Below, in pieces: positions 1-5,784 of a stretch of DNA of 5,784 bases. The notes below the pieces were generated by a model that worked only from the letters and a program-made list of their open reading frames with translations, ran no database searches and was not told the DNA's origin. The stretch is from an uncultured Collinsella sp. (GTDB lineage: Bacteria > Actinomycetota > Coriobacteriia > Coriobacteriales > Coriobacteriaceae). The stretch is from assembly GCA_900545835.1 (NCBI GenBank), contig URBB01000114.1:1-5784 (forward strand). Direction: 5' to 3'. The position numbers were made by a program, and so were the translations under genes. The first letter of the stretch is position 1; every line of letters begins with the position of its first letter.

Positions 1-699
1 GTTACTAAGGGCGAAGGCTCGGCGCTTATGCGCACGCCCGACCTGGCCGAGAAGATTGTCGAGGCAGCGGTGGGCGCGGCGCATGTTCCCGTGACCGTGA
101 AGATCCGCAAGGGTTTTTATGCCGAGGACCGTAATGCCGCGACGTTTGCTCAGATGCTTGAAGGCGCCGGTGCCGCCGCGGTGGCGGTGCATGGTCGTTG
201 CGCCACGCAGCTCTACACAGGGCAGGCCGATTGGTCGGTCGTCGATGAGGTGGCCGACGCCGTCGAGATTCCCGTGATCGGTTCGGGCGATGTGTTCTGC
301 GCCGAGGATGCCGCGGAGCATCTGCGCAGCTCGGGTGCCAGCGCGGTGTTTATCGCGCGCGGCATCTACGGCAATCCGTGGGTGTTCGGTGATGCTCGCG
401 CCCTTGCGCTCGATGGCACGCCGGTGCCGGCGCGCAGCTCCGTCGAGCGCTTAGACGCCCTGCGTGAGCACCTAACGCTGACGCATGAGCTCCTGCCGCT
501 CATGTCGCGTGCCCGTACGTACGCAAGCTGGTACTTAAAAGGCATGCCCCATGCCGCCGCTTGGCGTGCCCATGTGGTGCGCTGCTCCACGTATGAGGAG
601 TTCATGGCGCTGGTCGATGAGATCGGGCGCGATGTGGTGGCCTGCGAGGCTGCCCTTGCCGCCGGCGAATTGGTGCCCCCTCATCCGCTGGAGGCTTAA
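1..699 (+). CDS. dusB: tRNA-dihydrouridine synthase (DusB-type), 5' end missing
   Basis: FMN enzyme that reduces specific uridines in tRNA to dihydrouridine using NAD(P)H, in the cytoplasm. The reading frame is open from base 1, so the gene begins upstream; 232 codons are present and stop at TAA 697-699. The visible part starts just after where the family's catalytic Cys lies (a CP motif before a GSALM segment); GSALM is seen at 16-30. Family signatures in order are KIR (100-108), HGR with the FMN/substrate His (190-198), QLYTGQADW, the phosphate-binding GSGD (280-291) and ARGIYGNPW (355-381). A helical C-terminal tRNA-binding part carries a WYLKGMP motif. The Dus family is near certain. The DusB subtype is inferred from resemblance and could be a closely related single-copy bacterial Dus. 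The catalytic Cys cannot be checked here. Confidence 0.93.
   Translation, partial: VTKGEGSALMRTPDLAEKIVEAAVGAAHVPVTVKIRKGFYAEDRNAATFAQMLEGAGAAAVAVHGRCATQLYTGQADWSVVDEVADAVEIPVIGSGDVFCAEDAAEHLRSSGASAVFIARGIYGNPWVFGDARALALDGTPVPARSSVERLDALREHLTLTHELLPLMSRARTYASWYLKGMPHAAAWRAHVVRCSTYEEFMALVDEIGRDVVACEAALAAGELVPPHPLEA
690..694 (+). promoter_or_regulatory. ribosome binding site of hemW inside the end of dus
   Basis: GGAGG lies in the last sense codons of the dus gene, 7 bases before GTG 702. It fixes the hemW start and suggests that the two genes are translated from one message with coupling. Confidence 0.8.
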
Positions 700-701
700 G
701 G

Positions 702-1934
702 GTGGCCGTTACCGCGCTGTACGTGCACGTGCCGTTTTGCGCTCAAAAATGCCGCTATTGCGACTTTGACTCGAGCAGTTTTGCTCCGTGCGACCTGAGC
801 GCTGCGCTCGATTCCTATTTTGAGCAGTTGTACGCGCGCCTCGATGCTTTTGGCAAGGCTGGGGCCCTCGACCAGATCCGCACCGTCTATGTTGGCGGCG
901 GTACGCCGTCGCTGGCGGGGGAGCGCCTGGTGGAGCTGGCGCGGCGTATTCGTGCGTGGTGCGCCCCCGTTGAGTTTACCTGCGAGGCCAATCCCGAGTC
1001 GCTGACCGCCGAGCTTGCCACTGCACTTGTCAAGGTTGGTGTCACACGCGTCTCTCTTGGCGTGCAAACGCTCGATAACACCGAACTTACTGCCATCGGC
1101 CGTATTCACGATGCCGATCGGGCGCTCGCTGCCATCGCGACGGTCAAGAACGCTGGGCTTGACGTGTCGTGCGACCTTATGTGCGGACTTCCCGGGCAGA
1201 CCGCAGTGAGTTGGAAGCGCACGCTCGATGGCGTGCTGGCGGCGGCTCCGCATCATGTGTCGGTCTACCCGCTCACGCTTGAGGAGGGGACGCCCCTTTA
1301 TCGCATGGCGTGCCGCGATGAGTCGCTCGAGCCCGACGAGGATTTTCAAGCTTCGTGCATGGATGTGGCGCGTGAGCGTCTGGGTGCGGCCGGCTATCAT
1401 CCCTATGAGGTGGCAAGCTATGCGCTCGACGGCCATGAGTGCGCCCATAACATTGCCTACTGGACCGGACGGGGCTACCTGGGCCTGGGTCGTTCCGCCG
1501 CGGGCATGCTCGACGCCGAGGATTTCGACCGTCTTGTAGGTTTGTTCCCCGGCGTGTCTTCTCGAGGCGATTCGTACCGCGTGCGTCTGGTGCAACGTGA
1601 CGATGTCGCGACGGCGTTCGAGGCCGAATATCTGTCGCAGCGCGAGGCTGCGGCCGAAGACCTGATGCTTGCTTGTCGCATGACGCGCGGTGTCGCGTCC
1701 GACCTTTTGGTTCGCGCGGCTCGTGTCATCCCGGCCGATGAGCTGGCAGCTGCCTGCGATCGCGCGCTCGAATTGGGTCTTGCCACTTGGGTGCCCGAGA
1801 CGCTCGGGGTCCATGAGGGACCTTTCACTTCGGCAGATGTCGTCGCGGGCTATGTTCGAGCTCGTCTGGCGCCGACACACTTGGGCTGGCTCGATGGAAA
1901 TGTTCTGTTCGAGCTGTTTTGGGATCTAGCTTAG
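702..1934 (+). CDS. hemW: HemW, radical SAM heme chaperone (HemN-like protein)
   Basis: 410 residues, the usual HemW length. HemW binds heme and a 4Fe-4S cluster and is thought to pass heme to respiratory enzymes; older databases call it oxygen-independent coproporphyrinogen III oxidase. The radical-SAM cluster motif CxxxCxYC is at C13, C17 and C20. It is followed by Asp-Phe instead of the extra Cys of true HemN, which is the main reason to call it HemW. Other signatures are GGGTPS (65-70), CEANPES (94-100), RVSLGVQT (116-123), DLMCGLPGQT (159-168), the SVYPLTLEEGTPLY segment (187-200), and HN..YW..GYLGLG (249-263). A HemN C-terminal domain ends in FELFWDLA. The start is GTG, set by the GGAGG 7 bases upstream and by only two bases between it and the dus stop. 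Heme-chaperone activity is inferred from the family. Confidence 0.93.
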   Translation: MAVTALYVHVPFCAQKCRYCDFDSSSFAPCDLSAALDSYFEQLYARLDAFGKAGALDQIRTVYVGGGTPSLAGERLVELARRIRAWCAPVEFTCEANPESLTAELATALVKVGVTRVSLGVQTLDNTELTAIGRIHDADRALAAIATVKNAGLDVSCDLMCGLPGQTAVSWKRTLDGVLAAAPHHVSVYPLTLEEGTPLYRMACRDESLEPDEDFQASCMDVARERLGAAGYHPYEVASYALDGHECAHNIAYWTGRGYLGLGRSAAGMLDAEDFDRLVGLFPGVSSRGDSYRVRLVQRDDVATAFEAEYLSQREAAAEDLMLACRMTRGVASDLLVRAARVIPADELAAACDRALELGLATWVPETLGVHEGPFTSADVVAGYVRARLAPTHLGWLDGNVLFELFWDLA

Positions 1935-1944
1935 GCCGCTCGGG

Positions 1945-1950
1945 TAGAAT
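1945..1950 (+). promoter_or_regulatory. candidate -10 box before the membrane J-protein gene
   Basis: TAGAAT, one mismatch from TATAAT, sits in the short gap after hemW, preceded by GGG. No good -35 lies at the normal distance: TTGGGA (1919-1924) is 20 bases upstream, which is too far. An initiation site near 1957 would give a leader of about 36 bases. The end of this box is the same distance from the Shine-Dalgarno site as in the dnaJ leader. Read-through from hemW remains possible. Confidence 0.33.
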
Positions 1951-1977
1951 TACCGGAATATATACGCTGCTGTGAGC

Positions 1978-1983
1978 AGGAGG
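1978..1983 (+). promoter_or_regulatory. strong ribosome binding site that sets the J-protein start
   Basis: AGGAGG ends 9 bases before ATG 1993. It lies inside the longer possible reading frame that would begin at GTG 1972, which argues against that start. ATG 2002 would be 18 bases away, too far. Confidence 0.82.
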
Positions 1984-1992
1984 TTGCCGCGC

Positions 1993-3096
1993 ATGGCGAC
2001 GATGAACGAAAAAGATTACTACGAGATTCTGGGTGTCTCCAAGGACGCCACCTCGCGTGATATTCAAAAGGCCTTTCAGCAAAAGGCCCGCAAGCTCCAT
2101 CCGGACGTCAACAAAGAGCCGGATGCCGAGGAAAAGTTTAAAGAGGTTTCCGAGGCCTACGCCGTGCTTTCGGATGAGCAAAAACGTGCGCGCTACGACG
2201 CCATGCGCTCGGGCAATCCCTTTGCCGGTGCTCCTACGGCTTCGCCCTATGGTGGCGGCTACGCCGGCAACACAGGCTATGGCAATCCCTTTGAGGGCGG
2301 CTTTCCCTTTGGTGGCGCCTGGGGCCAGCAGCGTCGCGGCCAGGCTGCCTACAATCCCGAGAACGGCGCCAATGTGGTCGTCGATATCAAACTTGACGCC
2401 AAGGAGGCCAAGGGCGGTGCCCGCAAGACCGTCCGCTACACGCGTTTCGATACATGCGGACATTGCGGCGGCTCGGGTTCTGTCTCCTCCGAGCATGCCC
2501 ATACCTGCCCGAGCTGCGGCGGCCGCGGCCACATCGACGTCGACCTGTCCTTCCTGTTTGGTGCGGGCACGTTCCAGTCGGTCTGCCCCGAGTGCGGCGG
2601 TTCCGGTAAGGTCGTGGCCGACCCCTGTCCTGATTGCGGCGGCAGCGGTCGTACTCGCGTAACCTCCGAGCAGACGATTGAGTTTCCTGCCGGCACGCAC
2701 GATGGCGACGAGGTCCGCATTGGCGGCATGGGCCATGCTGGCACCAACGGTGCCGCGGGCGGCGACCTGGTCGGCCGCGCCCATGTTGAAGCCGAGCGCT
2801 TGGAAGGCAAAGCTCGTACCGGTTTTTACCTGATGGGCATCGTGGCGCCGTTTTTGGTACTCTCGGCCATCTCGGGCGTGTTCTCTGCCTTTGCCGTGAT
2901 GTGCTTTATTCCGTTTACCATGGGCCTGTTTATGGTGCTTTCGGACGGTGTGCTTCATCGTAGTCTGCTGTGGTGGAAGCGCGGTGCGATGCAGTTTGCC
3001 AACGGTTTTGCCAACGGCTTCATGTTCGCGCTCGTGTCGGTTTGGTTCGCGAGCTGCTCGCAACGTGCCATGCTTTCGCCCTACGCAATGCAATAA
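1993..3096 (+). CDS. DnaJ-like J-domain/zinc-finger protein with C-terminal membrane segments
   Basis: 367 residues from ATG 1993. The J domain (about 8-70) carries the HPD motif (36-38) that stimulates DnaK ATPase. A Gly/Phe/Tyr-rich linker (about 73-130) follows; it lacks the DIF-type motifs seen in the neighbouring DnaJ. Four complete zinc motifs follow: CGHCGGSG (155-162), CPSCGGRG (172-179), CPECGGSG (198-205) and CPDCGGSG (212-219). The first part of C-terminal domain I is recognisable (FPAGTHDGDEVRIGG, 231-245, to GGDL, 256-259). After about residue 276 the resemblance to DnaJ stops: there is no second C-terminal domain or dimerisation segment. Instead there are hydrophobic stretches at about 277-297, 299-320 and 339-355, separated by a basic, Trp-rich loop (HRSLLWWKRG, 322-331). 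Inferred role: a membrane-anchored cochaperone recruiting DnaK to the inner face of the membrane. Hand alignment gives about 42 of 64 identical J-domain residues with the downstream DnaJ, so tandem duplication is likely. No frameshift or internal stop is seen. The client is unknown. Confidence 0.9.
   Translation: MATMNEKDYYEILGVSKDATSRDIQKAFQQKARKLHPDVNKEPDAEEKFKEVSEAYAVLSDEQKRARYDAMRSGNPFAGAPTASPYGGGYAGNTGYGNPFEGGFPFGGAWGQQRRGQAAYNPENGANVVVDIKLDAKEAKGGARKTVRYTRFDTCGHCGGSGSVSSEHAHTCPSCGGRGHIDVDLSFLFGAGTFQSVCPECGGSGKVVADPCPDCGGSGRTRVTSEQTIEFPAGTHDGDEVRIGGMGHAGTNGAAGGDLVGRAHVEAERLEGKARTGFYLMGIVAPFLVLSAISGVFSAFAVMCFIPFTMGLFMVLSDGVLHRSLLWWKRGAMQFANGFANGFMFALVSVWFASCSQRAMLSPYAMQ
2995..3017 (+). 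repeat. 11-base direct repeat encoding a Phe-Ala-Asn-Gly doublet
   Basis: TTTGCCAACGG occurs at 2995-3005 and again at 3007-3017, a 12-base period. It duplicates the four residues FANG (335-338 and 339-342) just before the last hydrophobic segment of the membrane J protein. It looks like a small in-frame duplication. Confidence 0.7.
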
Positions 3097-3111
3097 CATC
3101 AAACCCTCTGT

Positions 3112-3138
3112 TTGCGGTCGGCCCAGCTTGGGTATAGG
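3112..3138 (+). promoter_or_regulatory. candidate promoter of dnaJ
   Basis: TATAGG (3133-3138) resembles a -10 box. A weak -35-like TTGCGG (3112-3117) lies 15 bases upstream, or TTTGCG (3111-3116) at 16. Initiation near 3145 would give a leader of about 33 bases. The 81-base gap, larger than the others here, supports a separate promoter. No CIRCE or HAIR heat-shock operator is visible in the gap. Confidence 0.4.
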
Positions 3139-3165
3139 ACGCACTGTGACAATAATGAAAGTCGG

Positions 3166-3170
3166 AAGGA
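3166..3170 (+). promoter_or_regulatory. ribosome binding site that sets the dnaJ start
   Basis: AAGGA ends 7 bases before GTG 3178. It picks that codon over upstream in-frame TTG 3112, which would add 22 residues unlike any DnaJ and would start upstream of the candidate -10 box. Confidence 0.78.
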
Positions 3171-3177
3171 TTCGGTC

Positions 3178-4326
3178 GTGTCGGAAAATAGGGATTACTA
3201 CGAGGTGCTTGGCGTCGACAAGGATGCCGACGCGCGGACGATTAAGCGTGCGTTTCTAAAGAAGGCCCGTACCGTACATCCGGATGTTTCGGACGACCCC
3301 GAGGCCGAGGCCAAGTTCAAGGAGCTCAACGAGGCCTATTCCGTTCTTTCCGATGAGCAGAAGCGTGCTAACTACGACCGTTACGGCACTGCTGACGGCC
3401 CTGGTGGTTCGGGTTACGTCGATATCAACGATATCTTTGGTGGCATGGGCATGGACGACTTGTTCTCGTCGTTCTTTGGCGGCGGTGCCGGCGGCGGCGC
3501 CCGCAGCCGTCGTGAGCGTCGTCGCGGACGTGACATGGCCATCTCGCTTTCGGTGACCCTTGAGGAGGCGGCGCTCGGCTGCAAAAAGACGATCAGTTAT
3601 GACCGCCTTGCTCCTTGCGAGGACTGTAATGGCACCGGTAGGGCAGAGGGCGCACAGGAAAAGCAGTGCGGCCGCTGCCACGGTACGGGCTATGTCACGA
3701 CGGTTCAGCGTTCGTTCCTGGGCCAGGTTCAGTCTTCCTCGCCTTGCCCCGACTGCCATGGCGAGGGTACGGTTATCGACCATCCCTGCGTGACCTGCGA
3801 CGGTCAGGGCCGCACGCCTTCGCACGAAAAGATCGACATCGATATTCCCGCCGGCGTTTCGACCGGTCGCCAGCTGCGCGTGAGCGGCTTTGGCGAGGCC
3901 GGCCTTCGCGGCGAGCCCTCGGGCGACCTGATTGTCAACGTGCGTGTTGCCGACCATGAGCGCTTTAAGCGCAACGGTGACGACCTGTACCTGGTGAGCG
4001 ATATCTCGATTGCGCAGGCTGCGCTCGGCTGCGAGATCGAGGTCGAGGGCATTATGCCCGACGAGGTCGTTAAGGTGACGGTTCCCGCCGGCGCCCAGTA
4101 CGGTGATACCGTGAGCGTCAATAATTACGGCATGCCGCGCATTGGCGGTGGCGGTTCGCGTGGCCGCCTGGTCGTGCAACTGCGCGTGGTCGTTCCCACC
4201 AATCTTTCCAATAAGCAACGCGAGCTGCTCCGTGCTTTTGCCGATGAGATGGGCGATGACGTCGCTTCCGGTAAGAAGTCGGTGACCGACCGTATCAAGA
4301 GTGCCCTCGACGATATCCTCGATTAA
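3178..4326 (+). CDS. dnaJ: chaperone protein DnaJ (Hsp40, class A)
   Basis: 382 residues, the normal full-length DnaJ size. It is a cochaperone that binds unfolded protein, delivers it to DnaK and stimulates DnaK ATP hydrolysis in the cytoplasm. The J domain (6-69) has HPD at 34-36. A Gly-rich linker holds DIF (85-87) and DLF (94-96) motifs, then an Arg-rich patch (109-118). Four zinc motifs start at C147, C164, C190 and C204, all with both cysteines. C-terminal domains I and II follow: IPAGVSTGRQLRVSGFGEAG (223-242), SGDL, HERFKRNGDDLY (260-271) and VPAGAQYGDTV (302-312). The C-terminal dimerisation segment runs to 382. The GTG start is fixed by AAGGA 7 bases upstream. The position between hemW and phoH matches the actinobacterial DnaJ2 locus. 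mtaB follows closely and is probably cotranscribed. Confidence 0.96.
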   Translation: MSENRDYYEVLGVDKDADARTIKRAFLKKARTVHPDVSDDPEAEAKFKELNEAYSVLSDEQKRANYDRYGTADGPGGSGYVDINDIFGGMGMDDLFSSFFGGGAGGGARSRRERRRGRDMAISLSVTLEEAALGCKKTISYDRLAPCEDCNGTGRAEGAQEKQCGRCHGTGYVTTVQRSFLGQVQSSSPCPDCHGEGTVIDHPCVTCDGQGRTPSHEKIDIDIPAGVSTGRQLRVSGFGEAGLRGEPSGDLIVNVRVADHERFKRNGDDLYLVSDISIAQAALGCEIEVEGIMPDEVVKVTVPAGAQYGDTVSVNNYGMPRIGGGGSRGRLVVQLRVVVPTNLSNKQRELLRAFADEMGDDVASGKKSVTDRIKSALDDILD

Positions 4327-4330
4327 GGAG
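4324..4330 (+). promoter_or_regulatory. ribosome binding site of mtaB overlapping the dnaJ stop
   Basis: TAAGGAG begins with the dnaJ stop codon itself and ends 5 bases before GTG 4336. This supports the GTG start and cotranslation with dnaJ. Confidence 0.8.
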
Positions 4331-4335
4331 CCCGC

Positions 4336-5628
4336 GTGCTCGCACCCCATATTTCCGTTGTCAACCTCGGCTGCCGCGTCAACCGGGTTGAGTCTGACCG
4401 TATCACTGCCGATCTTATGCGCCTGGGATTTGCTATTGTGGAGCCCCAGGATGCCGATCTGATCGTCATTAACACCTGTGCCGTTACGGGCGAGGCCGAG
4501 GCCAAGACCCGTAAGGCCGTCCGTCATGCGCTGGCCTATCCGGGCGAGCCTTACGTGGTCGTAACCGGCTGCGTCGTCAACCTGCATCCCGAGGAGTTGC
4601 TGGAGCTCTCCGATCGCGTGATCGCCGAGCCGTCCAAGATTGACGTCGCCGAGCGCGTCTGCGAGGTGCTGGGTGTCGAATCCGATAGCGTTCCCGCCTG
4701 CAGCGATGGCGAGGTGGTCGATGCGCTCGGTCGCTCTCGCCTGGGCGTGAAGATTCAGGACGGCTGCAACCATCGCTGCACCTATTGCATTGTGTGGAAG
4801 GCACGCGGCCCCGAGCGCTCCGTGCCCGTCGAGTCCGTGCTCGAGCAAGTTCGCGAGGCCCAGGAGGCCGGCGTGCCCGAGGTGGTGCTGACCGGTGTGA
4901 ACCTGGGTGCCTACGATGGCAAGAGCGCGACCGACGAGCACGTCGAAATCGATGAGCTGCTCGAGGCCATCATGGAGCGCACGTCTATTCCGCATGTGCG
5001 CATTTCCTCGGTCGAGCCCATGGATATCTCCGAGCGCCTGCTTAAGGTTATGGCGCGCTATCCGCAGCGTATCGCCCCGTTTTTGCACCTGCCCGTGCAG
5101 TCCGGTTGCACGGCGACCCTGCATCGCATGGGCCGTCCCTATAGCGCCGAGGCCTTTGAGGACACGGTGCGTATGATTCGTGCCATCTTGCCCCAGGCGT
5201 CCCTTTCGTGCGATGTCATCGTCGGTTTTCCCGGCGAGACGGACGAGGAGTTTGAGGAGTCGCTGGCGCTCTGCCGTCGCGTGGGCTTCTCGCGTATGCA
5301 CGTGTTCCGCTACAGCAAGCGTCCCGGTACCCTTGCTGCCGACATGCCCGACCAGGTGCCACCCGAGGTTATGGCCGAGCGCAGCCGCCGTATGCGGGCC
5401 GCCGCACAGGAGCTCGCTATTGCCGACGCTCGTCGTCGCGTGGGCACGGTCGAGCGTGCCGTGCTCGAGTATGGTGACAACCTGACGCTCGGCTCGTTCC
5501 ATCATGCCCGTCTTGACGATACCTGTGGACTTACAGCCCCGTGCCTGCTCGATGTTGCTATCATCGGAGTCGATGATTCCGGCTTGGTCCATGCACGCAG
5601 GGAGGTTCATGGAAGCCTCGAAGATTAG
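4336..5628 (+). CDS. mtaB: tRNA (t6A37) methylthiotransferase MtaB
   Basis: 430 residues. Radical-SAM enzyme that adds a methylthio group to N6-threonylcarbamoyladenosine at position 37 of tRNAs reading ANN codons (ms2t6A). The N-terminal domain holds the three cysteines of the auxiliary 4Fe-4S cluster: NLGCRVN (C13), NTC (C48) and TGC (C79). The SAM cluster motif CxxxCxxC is at C144, C148 and C151 within KIQDGCNHRCTYC. The next residues read IVWKARG where most relatives have a form of IIPYARG. Other family segments are EVVLTGVNLGAYD, SSVEPMDI, HLPVQSGC and DVIVGFPGETDEEF. Residues about 370-425 look like a weakly conserved TRAM RNA-binding domain. MtaB is chosen over MiaB and RimO from NLGCRVN and the overall pattern. 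The GTG start fits the TAAGGAG 5 bases upstream. Confidence 0.92.
   Translation: MLAPHISVVNLGCRVNRVESDRITADLMRLGFAIVEPQDADLIVINTCAVTGEAEAKTRKAVRHALAYPGEPYVVVTGCVVNLHPEELLELSDRVIAEPSKIDVAERVCEVLGVESDSVPACSDGEVVDALGRSRLGVKIQDGCNHRCTYCIVWKARGPERSVPVESVLEQVREAQEAGVPEVVLTGVNLGAYDGKSATDEHVEIDELLEAIMERTSIPHVRISSVEPMDISERLLKVMARYPQRIAPFLHLPVQSGCTATLHRMGRPYSAEAFEDTVRMIRAILPQASLSCDVIVGFPGETDEEFEESLALCRRVGFSRMHVFRYSKRPGTLAADMPDQVPPEVMAERSRRMRAAAQELAIADARRRVGTVERAVLEYGDNLTLGSFHHARLDDTCGLTAPCLLDVAIIGVDDSGLVHARREVHGSLED
5599..5605 (+). promoter_or_regulatory. ribosome binding site of phoH inside mtaB, unusually close to the start
   Basis: AGGGAGG lies within mtaB coding sequence, with only 3 bases to ATG 5609. 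This is tighter than the 5-9 bases used by the other genes here. No other in-frame start nearby fits better. Confidence 0.6.
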
Positions 5629-5784
5629 ACTTACCGTTCCCGAGGGAATTGATCCCTCGCGCGTTTTGGGCGCCGGCGACGGCGTCCTTCGTGCGCTTGA
5701 GAGCTTGGTTCGCGCCCATGTGGTCGCCCGTGGTGATAGCATCTCCGTGAGCGGCGACCCGGACGAGGTCGAACTCGTGGCGCG
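5609..5784 (+). CDS. phoH: PhoH family protein, N-terminal part only
   Basis: 58 complete codons run off the right edge. The visible part is the small N-terminal domain typical of PhoH/PhoL: a strand (IRLTVPEG), then a DPSRVLGAGDGVLRALE segment, then VVARGDSISVSGDPDEVELVA. It matches the family pattern of a nucleotide/RNA-binding module ahead of the P-loop ATPase domain, which is beyond the window. PhoH proteins are ATPases linked to RNA metabolism and often lie beside ybeY and era. ATG 5609 overlaps the last 20 bases of mtaB in another frame, so translation is probably coupled. The identification rests on this short segment and the locus; the Walker motifs could not be checked. Confidence 0.83.
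   Translation, partial: MEASKIRLTVPEGIDPSRVLGAGDGVLRALESLVRAHVVARGDSISVSGDPDEVELVA

Noticed and set aside
1972..1992. Upstream GTG start adding seven residues to the membrane J protein
   Set aside because: The AGGAGG ribosome binding site lies inside this extension, so ATG 1993 is the better start.
1935..1992. Search for CIRCE or HAIR heat-shock operators before the J genes
   Set aside because: No TTAGCACTC/GAGTGCTAA or CTTGAGT/ACTCAAG type inverted repeat is present in this gap or in 3097-3177.
1993..3096. The first J gene as a frameshifted pseudogene of dnaJ
   Set aside because: The changed C-terminal part is long, coherent and strongly hydrophobic, with base composition like its neighbours and a good ribosome binding site. 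This fits a selected protein better than frameshifted sequence.
3122..3132. Possible hairpin CCCA-GCT-TGGG between the two J genes, considered as a terminator
   Set aside because: The stem is only four pairs and no T-run follows. No convincing terminator is seen anywhere in the window.
3112..3177. Upstream TTG start adding 22 residues to DnaJ
   Set aside because: The extension covers the likely -10 box and Shine-Dalgarno site, and the extra residues do not resemble DnaJ.
3155..3259. Small frame from ATG 3155 overlapping the start of dnaJ
   Set aside because: There is no ribosome binding site before it, and most of it is dnaJ read in another frame.
3256..5742. 828-codon open frame on the minus strand opposite dnaJ and mtaB
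   Set aside because: It is opposite two well-recognised genes, its translation resembles no known family, and long antisense frames are expected from the GC-rich third codon positions here. The same applies to the minus-strand frames at 696-1880 and 1825-3144.

Overview
The window is a high-GC, densely packed run of genes, all on the + strand. Gene content and order, together with the protein sequences, suggest an actinobacterium, most likely a Collinsella-like member of the Coriobacteriia. This assignment rests on recognising the families and the order (hemW, dnaJ, then a tRNA-modification gene, then phoH); no marker gene in the window proves it. No mobile element, tRNA, rRNA or CRISPR array is visible, and no gap between genes exceeds about 90 bases.

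Layout. Bases 1-699 hold the C-terminal two thirds of a tRNA-dihydrouridine synthase (dus) whose start is off the left edge. Bases 702-1934 hold hemW, a radical-SAM heme chaperone; it starts two bases after the dus stop, with its ribosome binding site inside the end of dus. A 58-base gap with a weak promoter candidate leads to an unusual J-domain protein (1993-3096). This protein has a complete J domain and a complete four-motif zinc-finger domain, but its C-terminal half is replaced by hydrophobic, probably membrane-spanning segments. An 81-base gap with a better promoter candidate leads to a full-length ordinary DnaJ (3178-4326). The tRNA methylthiotransferase mtaB (4336-5628) follows after 9 bases. 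The start of phoH (5609 to the right edge) overlaps the end of mtaB by 20 bases.

Functional picture. The window combines protein folding (two DnaJ-type cochaperones), tRNA base modification (Dus and MtaB), heme delivery (HemW) and an RNA-metabolism ATPase (PhoH). In many bacteria hemW is followed by hrcA, and in Firmicutes also by grpE and dnaK, before dnaJ. Here that space holds only the membrane-type J protein. The point most worth following up is this protein: it looks like a tandem duplicate of dnaJ that kept the DnaK-activating and zinc modules but exchanged the dimerisation and client-binding end for a membrane anchor.
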